Of a DNA stretch of 64,000 nucleotides, positions 55,187 through 64,000 are shown one piece after another. A model generated the notes under the pieces. That model was not told the DNA's origin. It saw only the letters and a program-made list of their open reading frames with translations, and searched no databases. The stretch comes from Apostichopus japonicus (Eukaryota > Echinodermata > Holothuroidea > Aspidochirotida > Stichopodidae). Within the stretch, counting starts at the first letter, position 1. Each line of letters begins with the position of its first letter. The stretch covers positions 7,469,501 through 7,533,500 of the forward strand of contig NC_092578.1 of NCBI RefSeq assembly GCF_037975245.1. The letters run 5' to 3'. Both the position numbers and the translations under genes were made by a program.

Positions 55187-56056
55187 TGTTTAGAGATAAC
55201 AAGATAATATCTTATCAAAACTAGAAAATGTTGGATTGCTCAGTTGCTTTAACCGAGCAATTGGACAATTTTCTGCAAAATGTTGAATTCACAACTTATT
55301 ATATCTCGTCAATTCAACATTTTTCATTCCATCTGAGCAATTGAACAATTTTTTACAAAATGTTCAATTGACAACTTATCGTATCTCGTCAATTCAACAT
55401 TTTTCTGCAAATTGTTCAATTGTTCACCTCATTCCAACTGAGCAATTGAACAATTTTCTGCAAAATGTTGAATTCACAACTTATCGTATCTCGTCAATTC
55501 AACATTTTTCTGCAAATTGTTCAATTGTTCACTTCATTCCAATTGAGCAATTGTACAACCTTTTTGCAAAATGTCCAATTGACAACTTATCATATCTCGT
55601 CAATTCAACTTTTTGCTGCAAAATGTTCAACTGTTCACTTCATTCCAACTGAGCAATTGAACAATTTTTCTGCACATGTTCAACTGACAACTTATCATAT
55701 CTCGTTAATTCAACATTTTTCATTCCATCTGAGCAATTGCATCTGAGCAATTGAACAATTATTTGCAAAATGTTTAATGGAAAAATTTATCGTATCTCGT
55801 CAATTCAACATTTTTCTGCAAATTGTTCAATTGTTCACTTCATTTGCAATTGAGCAATTGAACAATTTTTTGCAAAATGTTTAACTGACAACTTGTTTAA
55901 GAGTCGTGTCTGCGTGGTAGATGATTCATGCGTATATAGTAAAGTACGGTAAATATATATGGAAAGCAACATGGTGCAAGAAGGCCAGAACATTTTGCTG
56001 AGCAATCCAACATTTTTCTGATTTTTGATAAGATACTATCATGTTATCTAAGCAAA
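55187..56056. mobile_element. 870-bp inverted-repeat element carrying a satellite
   Basis: The left arm 55187-55243 and right arm 55998-56056 are reverse complements over about 55 bp with few changes (shared blocks ATCTTATCAAAA and AAATGTTGGATTGCTCAG). Each arm holds a small palindrome (GATAATATCTTATC). No target duplication determined and no ORF of its own. Confidence 0.65.
55255..55895. repeat. Hairpin-forming satellite, 105/80-bp units
   Basis: GAGCAATTG starts at 55255, 55335, 55440, 55545, 55651, 55731, 55745 and 55852 (steps 80, 105, 105, 106, 80, 14, 107). The 80-bp form lacks a 25-bp block. Each unit contains CAATTGAACAATTTT facing AAAATGTTCAATTG. Open frames here are repeat artefacts. 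Confidence 0.9.
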
Positions 56057-57439
56057 AGGTATATGCTGTCTTTCGGCCTGGATTCGGGCGGGGAATTACC
56101 AGCGTTTTTAAATGGCACAACTTAAATTTCATCGGTAGGCCTAATTTGCTCCAAATCTTAGCGTTCTGAGAAAAAAAAATGATTGAACATTTCGATATTC
56201 CCTAGAGGTTGTGAATTCAAAATTTACATTAAGGAGTGTGTTAGTAAGTCGATTGACTTTGATTTCAATCATTTCTCGCCATATTCAGACACGTTTTACG
56301 AGACTTAAGCAACGTTTCTCTAAATAAGAACTTTGTCATTTCGTCCAAAATCAAACGATAGATTGTTCCCCCTGAACAGTTCATAGCAAATAACGAGTTG
56401 AGCCCCGATTGTTATATGCAAAGTGGATTTGATTATAGGTATGGATCCACTGTATAGGACAATCTATAACCAAATTGCAGTTCCTCTTCGAGCGTATTTG
56501 GGAAGATATATTCAGTTACAACTGGGTTTAGTTCCACCGAGTACTTTATGACTTTCTTTAAAAGAGAAAAATATATATTCTTTCATCATTTGTGGAGTTT
56601 TGTGGAGATTGGAGCAGTCTTTGACGCTTTTCAATTCCGATTGATCAAGATGAATAGGTGCCAAAATACACATTTGTCATCAAAGCCTTTATTTCTTTGC
56701 ATGTCAGAAAAATATCGATAGGTATATGTTACCCGTGTATACATTATCGAGACGTTATCGCGGACAGAAAAAAAAGGCATATTTGTACAAACGATACATT
56801 ATATTTTCATACTAACCTTTTTAGCTGTCAAAATTCGTTTAGTTTTGTGATATCAAATCTCATCATTTTAACATACAACACAAGTTACACGAAAACTATA
56901 GACATGTCAACTAGTTAATTGATATATTAGCATGCGTGCATTCTACATGGAAATGAACCCATCCCTGGAAGGCTGAATTTCAAAAGTTTTTTTATTTTTA
57001 TCTTTTTTCGATGAGAGAGGGAAACATGAATTCTTAATGAATCCTATATTTTATGATATGAATTCGTTTGCTCGTTAATTTCTGGCAATTTTACCAAAAC
57101 TTTCCAACTTTTAGCCAAATATCAGATAACCAGAGAACTAGGACAGTTTAGCATATACTTGTACTACAACTGTCAGGATTAGCAATAAATGATACCATTC
57201 CATTCAGCCCATTTTTTTCTCGCGTAGACACGTTTTCCTATCATATACGAACATTTTCAAACATTTAAGGACTTTATCTATTACTTACCGTCAAAATTTG
57301 ATTAGCTCAGTAACTGTTGTGTATTGTCATGGATTAAAGTTTTGAATACATGCAGTTTCAACAACAAAACACACCTGCTCGATAGGTAAATCACTTCATA
57401 CAATTTTTGTCTATTCTAAACGCAATAGAAATTATTAAA

Positions 57440-57660
57440 CACTTTTTAATGGAAGACTTTAAGGCAAAATGTTAGTCTTGGTATATTAAAGGCCAAGTTA
57501 AAAAGAAACTACTACTTGTGTTTCTTGATAGCTATTCTAGTATTCAAAATATTCACCTTCAACATAATTATGCTCAACCTTTGGAATACTTCTTTAATGC
57601 TAACTTGATGTTGATGTCCGCTCCTAAGGTCAGGCCTATAAAATATTAATGTTCCATTGT
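57440..57660 (+). repeat. Dispersed repeat, copy 2
   Basis: Same ordered blocks as 40240-40530 (AATGTTAGTCTTGGTATATT, TAGCTATTCTAGTATTCAAA, AAATATTAATGTT). Confidence 0.55.
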
Positions 57661-59013
57661 TGAATAAAGTTTAATAACTCAACCAAACCATATTATTGTA
57701 ACTTCATATAAACAACCGAGTAGCATTTGGATGACATTCAACACCACTAATCTTCTCGGCTTATTTGTAACATAACATGGTAAACATAGCAGATGCCATA
57801 AAAGTCTTATGCTTTCCCAGTGACTTTTTGTGTTGCGTCTGAGGAACTGATCTAATGGTTCTGTGTGTTAAGACTATAAAGTCCAGTCGCTTTACTTGAT
57901 GAGCCCTTTATATTTAAAGGGTAATTTCTCAAAACTTGAAAGTGCAAAAGTAATACAACCTGGACTGATAGCAGTATTTCATTTTAACAGAGTGAGACAT
58001 CTCAAAAATTAATTTTTGATTTTAACTTTCGTAAAATCTAATTGCTATACAACCTAATATTATAATATTGTATATTTCTAAATGAGTAGTTAGAACCACA
58101 CTTCACAAACGTATTCTTCGGAAAACATATTGAAAGAGAACCCTTACAGTTTGTCACTCTGTCCATGCAGAAATATTGGTAAAACAATGCAGGTATTTAT
58201 TTCAATTTGACATCGTATACGAGAAATGATACTTTTACAAAGCTATACAACAATATACCCTCACATTTTCATGGTCGAGGGAATTTCATTTCATAATATC
58301 TCCATTAATTGTCGGTTTTGTCTCAGTAGGAAACTCTATGGGAATCTCTTTATGTGGATATTGGTGATTATATTAAGTTTTTATTCAGCTCCATGAATCC
58401 TATAAAGCAACATACATATTGGTTAAAGTATACCGGTAAGGCATGATAAAGACGATGAAGAACACACCCTACCCTCCCGGCACAGAAAAAAATGGCAAAA
58501 TATGTGAAAAATTTGAGACAAGTCACACGAGATGTTGCATTATATAACTATATTGTTATTAATTGTAAGGCCATAAAAATTGATGCAGTAAGTGTATACT
58601 TCTATTATTTTTATTACAAGAGAGACCTCTAAAAGTTAAGTACAATAGACTTATCTTAGTCGTTAATGAATATCGTAAAAAAACAGGTTCTGTCATTGGA
58701 AAGTGCTTAAAAATGATGAGTTTATTCAGGACTTAAGAATATTACATACAAGCCTTGCTACCCTGTCAATGACACCGATCAGTGAAGAGACATTGCGGTA
58801 CGTCCCCCACCCGTCCCACTCCCCCAACCCCTCTTAGTCTGCACAAACCATGGTTGCCTTCTAGATGAATACCTAGTTTGACACTGCGTTCATTAGTCGT
58901 CATCATCATCATCACAAAAATATAGCAATAAAATATGGTTTAAATTCAAATAAATATGTAAACAATATCGAAGGGTTGATCACACTAACTACAGCTCGTT
59001 GACTTGACTCGTA

Positions 59014-59302
59014 CAGGCGCGGATCATGAGGAGAAATGGAAAGGAGATGTTGGGGTGGGGGGGGGGGGTGTACATCCCTGCTTTTGATCCCGATATAAAG
59101 AAAATGAAAGTAGTTATAAGTACATCTTTGCGTGTATATATAATTAGACACCTAATTTTATAGCCTAAATATGTCCCAGACAGCACCATTTTACGTCTAA
59201 TAAAAATTTTCTGTGGGAGGACTCGCAGACACCCACCCCACTGGAGTCGGCTTCAAGGACCCTAAGACAACACCCCTCCTTTTAAATCATGGATCCGACC
59301 CG
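59014..59302. mobile_element. Decayed hAT-like MITE, family 4
   Basis: Starts CAGGCGCGGATCATGAGG and ends ATGGATCCGACCCGTC, with a poly-G interior. No duplication left. Confidence 0.4.
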
Positions 59303-60553
59303 TCTTTTTAGTATTATTTTGAATGTTCAATACTAAACTCCTTGAGCAATGTAGCTCACTAAGCCGTCGTCATTTCAAATATTATTTCAGATAATGAAGG
59401 ACACAAAAGTGCTTGAAAAAAAATCATTTTTCCTTTCAAAAATGTCAGGGAGACATTTGAAGAAAAAAAAGGAATAAAATCATTTTTCTATTCATTATTA
59501 ACTAAAAAAGGAGGATTTTTTCCTCACTATATATAGGAATCTTTGAAAATTGCAAAAGATAAAATTCGAAGTAACAACATCTTGCGGTCTTCTTTGTCAT
59601 TAAACACGAATAATCAAGTTAATGACTTTCATTATTATTGGGTTGTAGAAAAAATACTAGTCTTACATTAAATGTACACCTCTATTAACACCACAAAAGA
59701 GATTAAATCGCTACGAAAGACACATATCCTACTACAGCTATTTGATCCTTCCTTATTCTCCTGATTCCAAAATGGAAAGTACACTTTCAAACTGAGAAAG
59801 ACTGAAATTGCTAACATTTGATTGGATGGTGTTTCTTATCTATAATCAGGCCTGCCCAGAGATATGGAAATAATCATTATGCTACCGGGGACGCATCAAT
59901 CGCCGTACTTCATAACTAGCGAAGATTCTGGTGACATCGTCATCCTGGATAGGTAACTCCATAGATCAAGAAGGAAAATAACAAGTAAGTATATACGTAT
60001 ACCTTCAACCCCCCTCCCCGCCCCTTGATCTTTACCAGGTCCGTCCTTCACTAAACATCCATAGTTCATATCAGTTTCGGTCGTGTTTAACACGACACAT
60101 ATATACTCACGTCTGATAACAAGTCACGTCTCATAAAGTTACACTAGGGAATACTAAGTTGCATGGATCTAATCAGGTTGTCCTATAGGGAGTAGATTTA
60201 GCAAATTTTAAAAGTGGTTCGTTTCGGTTTATTTCTAACATTTTTTAGTGATTCTATCATAAGCCAGACGGTCGTCTGTTTTCTCTCTTATATTTTTGCC
60301 TCTTGCTGCAGGACATTTATATGCAATGAATGAATCAGCTGTAACGCCACAAGAAATAAGAAAAAACAACAACAACAACAACAACAACAACGAAGAGAAA
60401 GAAAACAGTTTCAGATCATAGTGGTATTATGACGTCACAGGAATTACAAAATAACATCTCCCAGACGTGAGTTTTAAACTATAATACTAATAATTAACAT
60501 AATAATTATAAAAATGATGATGATGATGATGGTCATAATCATGATGATCATGA

Positions 60554-60931
60554 CAGTGGCGGAGCTAGGGGTATTGGTCAGAGGGGGGGGGGAGCGAGAA
60601 TGGTCTGTATGGGCGCTTTCGACTTTATCTAAGCGGAGCGCCACCACAGGTTGGCGCGGAGCGTACAGAAATTTTTTGAGTAAAGATACTCCCTAGATCG
60701 CCGGAAATGACCCTTTCCGGGCCTTGCTAATTTGCAGATAAACGAAGAATAAATAGGTGTCATTGCCAACAAAAAGTGACAAATGTCAATAGGTAGATGA
60801 GAGCGCAATAAAAAAGTCAATAATCGCGAATAACTAAAAAGTGGTAAATAGCTGAAAAGGGCGCCAGCAGTCCATTTGAGCCCATCAGAGGGGCATCCGC
60901 CCCCCCTGACTGTATGGACGCTCCGCCACTG
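60554..60931 (+). mobile_element. hAT-type MITE, family 3 (378 bp)
   Basis: Ends CAGTGGCGGAGCTAGG and GCTCCGCCACTG, with a perfect 8-bp duplication GATCATGA (60546-60553, 60932-60939). The best-preserved copy in the window. Confidence 0.95.
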
Positions 60932-61094
60932 GATCATGATAATAATAATATTCAGTTCTTTTTACGACGCTTGAGCGACTTCAAATGTGGGAGAAACCTG
61001 CAATGGCTTATGGATTACAACTTACCGTCGGGTGGCTTTCAATTAAACATTTTAATTCAAATTTGGAATCTTTTCAATTTAGGAAGTGAAACCC

Positions 61095-61190
61095 ACTTCA
61101 CTATGACAGGAATCGAACCCTGAACCTCCAGACTACTAAGCCTCATTTGCTTCAAATGCCACCGTCCTTTTACACTCGGCCACAGCACCG
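61095..61190 (-). mobile_element. tRNA-derived SINE, Leu/Ser-like head
   Basis: On the minus strand an A-box TGGCCGAGTGT, a long extra-arm region (TCTGGAGGTTCAGG) and a perfect B-box GGTTCGATTCC. The acceptor ends do not pair. It is followed by a hairpin GAAGTGGGTTTCACTTC. Confidence 0.65.
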
Positions 61191-61199
61191 GTATGTCTC

Positions 61200-64000
61200 T
61201 CTTATAATATGAAACAAAAAGTTTATTAGCTGTTTCGGGGAAGTTGTTCTTCATAAAAACTCTGTCAGAAAACGCTATAGTTGATGGTTGGGTTTTTGTC
61301 CCCTTCGAAGAGAGCCGATGTTTTTTTTTGTGTGTAATTATGTCTTTTGCATAATATAACTATTTGGTGAAGTCGGCTCGCATCCTATGCGGCAGATATG
61401 TATACCTCTAACTCTTTTACAAAGATGGCGTAATAACTGTCTTTGCATACTATTTATGGATCGTTTCATTTCATTGGCTACCTATGAAGGTAGCTGTGCG
61501 ATCTTAACCAATGGGAGTTATTGTTTCATACCCGATGGTGACGTATAACCCAGCGGTATACGATTAAATCTGTTTTCAGCTCACCTGTAATTATTTTTAG
61601 ATTTCCGAATGCGCTTTATAAAGAAAACATTCTCTCTGTCAAAATATAAATTTCCTTTTTTGTTGTTTTTTTTTTCCTTATCAAACTGCGAATTTATATT
61701 AAAATTTTACCTAATGCTCTTCGCTGGTTTCACAAATTACTGACAAAAATATTACAGATCGGTTATTATTTCATTCCAAATTTGATTAAAATGCCAACAT
61801 GTCTGTCAAATACTTGTATAAAACAAATCTGGAAAAAACGAGAGACTAAATATTTGCAGTATTTTCTTCTCTCATCGATTTTTGTTTCTGCTTCATGAGC
61901 TGTTGTCAATGTGATGTCATTGGATAGAAATAAGCAGAAGGTACTCAAAGATAAGAAAAAATTAAGTAGATAAATTAAAGAAATTTAAGAAAAAAAACGC
62001 CAAAAAAAAAACAAAACGAAAGTAATCGAAAACATGACTATCAAAGTAAAAAGTCGATAATATTGAGAAAAAATGTTTTGGATTAGCCACACAAATTTTT
62101 GTTTGTTTGTTGAAATACTGATATATTTATGTAACGAAATTCCTTCGACATACAGTATTAAGATGTCTCACTATTTTATTCTGTTTTTACGGAATGAAAT
62201 ATTGGGACAGTTCTACCTGTTATTCTTTTTAGAAATAAAAAGTTTGTTACATTTTTTTTAAGTTTTAAGTTAGTGGAGTATAAGTTTTTCACTCTGAGTA
62301 GAATATATTTAGATTATATTTATTCATATCTGTTGGTCATATGTTACGAAATTTCCGCCAAATCGAATGAAAAATCACGAAATTGCGGTCATTCAAACAC
62401 GGTGGCAAAAAGTAGCAGAATTTATGCAGAATCGTACGATCGCTTTATAGCTCAGCTGAAAGCTTTCACCTGAGACGGCTATGTACCGTTGAGGCAGATA
62501 TGAAGAAAACTATACTGAGATCAGTTGGACCGTGTTCCATAAAACATTTTCTTTATTTCAATGAACTCTGGTTTATTTTCGTTAAACAGTGTTTATCTCA
62601 CTAGTTCAATCTGAGTAGCACATGAACCTCCATTATATCAACAACTACACGGTGGTAATAATGATAAGAAAACAAAGAGTACTAGGTCAAGTTGAATACG
62701 ACAGGTCAAATCAGGATATTGTCATTCTTCAAATACCTAAGCCTAAGCTTACTATATCATTGCAAACACTGCACTAAGCCTACCATGAGTTGTGAAGTAT
62801 TCAAATCACTCTCCATACAGTTATCCTGAGCCTCAATCAACGGCGGCTTTCAGCCAGATTACCATTTTGTGATTACCCTGCTCGTTCAAACATTCAACTT
62901 TTCATTGAAATAGATGCCCGCGCATGTATTATCACTGCTTGTCAGTATATAGATTTGTAACTAAAGAACAGTAAACATGATTAATTCAAGATGACGTCAT
63001 CAATAGTTTGGTATAGTGTATCACATGATATTCACGTTATGTCTAGCCATGAGGTTCATCGTGATAAAATTAGGCAAAATATAGCAAAGATCTGTTCCCA
63101 TGTACGTATATAGTATACCATGATGAAAATGGTCTTGTGGATTATACACTGCAGGACATACTTTTCCGCAACTTTTTGGTAAAAAAGTCAGGGATGAAAC
63201 GTCAAATCACCAAAATGAGCGTTTTGGCCAGGACGTGCATAACTAAATAGCCGAAACCCTTTAAAGGCATGGCGGATAACGGAATCTGCAAGCTTACCCG
63301 GCGTGTATTAATTAGCGTATTACGCCAACAGTCACGTGATCATAGTAGATCAAAGGTCAAACTCGGCCATTTTTTTTGACAAAAAAAAAGTGCATCGCGA
63401 ACATCTTTTAAACTTGATGGGTATGTTCCTGTGCATAAGATGTAAAGAACCCGTGACTTATAATTTCAAGGGTGCAAGGGTCAGAGGTTAAAGGTCAAAT
63501 AATTTCAAACAGCATTTGGTAATTTAATACGCATACCAAAATGACAATGTGTGTACTCTGAGTCTCTGACTATGCAAGTTTACACCTGTAAGTAAATACA
63601 TAGTTACAAATGGCTTATATTGTGCTGTTGGCATTTCATCATAACCACCATAATCTGCATCAACTAGCCGGTTAAAAAGCTAAGATGCAAAAACACTATG
63701 TGAATAGAGACATATCATACATAATCAATTGGTACGGTATTCAGTATATATTAATATTAACGGTAGCTCCCCCAAATTATCAGCAGATCTCGAAAATTAC
63801 GAGCGGAAGCTCATTGAGAAAACAAAAATATTATTTGAAAGATTACATCTAATAGTTTACGATTCTTAAATATGCAATGCATTTCGCGTTATCTTGACTT
63901 TGTCGGCATAAAACAAAATTCCCGCTTCTTAAAAATGTCTTTTCCTGCAGTTTTGATCTCTTTATACGATCTGTAGAGACATAAAATGCAAATGAACAAA
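61200..64000. other. No gene seen; old repeat near 63150-63520
   Basis: AT-rich. The stretch 63150-63520 carries AAGGTCAAA-type motifs and CpG-bearing text that reads like an old dispersed repeat, but no family could be named. Confidence 0.45.

Larger units (their letters stand above)
56060..60550. other. Upstream of gene 2, no gene seen
   Basis: AT-rich. Contains the second dispersed-repeat copy, a decayed MITE at 59014, (ATC)n at 58900, (AAC)n at 60363-60392 and (ATG)n at 60514-60530. Confidence 0.55.

Noticed and set aside
55341-55746. 103- and 93-codon open frames with repeated TTYRISSIQHF
   Set aside because: They follow the satellite units and have no independent coding support.

Overview
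The window is animal nuclear DNA. It is AT-rich and intron-dense, full of (TA)n and poly-G/poly-C tracts, and carries tRNA-derived SINEs and many small non-autonomous DNA transposons. Nothing prokaryotic is present. The repeat style (hAT-type MITEs with GGCGTAGG or GGCGGAGC ends, SINEs, hammerhead ribozyme motifs) suggests a marine invertebrate, perhaps an echinoderm; the species is an inference with low confidence.

The main content is two related genes in short exons, convergent (tail to tail). Both encode type I membrane proteins resembling the cation-dependent mannose-6-phosphate receptor (CD-MPR, MRH-domain fold). Gene 1 (+) enters from the left edge and ends at 8942 (five 3' exons seen). 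Gene 2 (-) reads as complete: start codon at 54463, stop at 20759, seven coding exons, 285 residues as modelled. All four introns that can be compared have the same phase (2,0,2,0) at the same protein position. Both tails keep a Phe-Trp pair and end in a tyrosine signal (YDTI and YGAM). The last intron but one of gene 2 appears to be about 26 kb long.

Inside that intron, on the opposite strand, lies an intact single-exon 7TM receptor of 323 residues (36554-37525) with altered class A motifs. Between the two receptor-like genes, 10525-14567 (+) holds four splice-bounded exons of a third, small protein, possibly cystatin-like (tentative). A possible 3' exon lies at 28816-29041 and a possible TM7 receptor relic at 49166-49411.

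Mobile DNA: five hAT-type MITE copies have clear 8-bp target duplications or near-duplications. Two copies of another MITE family lie 2 kb apart, and only their outer flanks match, as if the pair had moved as one 3.3-kb composite. A TTA-flanked MITE (PIF/Harbinger-like) sits in its cargo. Next to the composite is a 142-bp unit combining a Pol III-type tRNA-like promoter with a textbook hammerhead ribozyme, bounded by an 11-bp inverted repeat. Two more hammerhead-like motifs lie at 30581 and 47859. An 870-bp inverted-repeat element (55187-56056) carries a hairpin-rich satellite.

A minisatellite beside exon 1 of gene 2 has copied that exon's own 5' splice site several times and was later split by a hAT MITE. 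The rest is intronic or intergenic DNA with microsatellites, diverged minisatellites and no recognisable genes.
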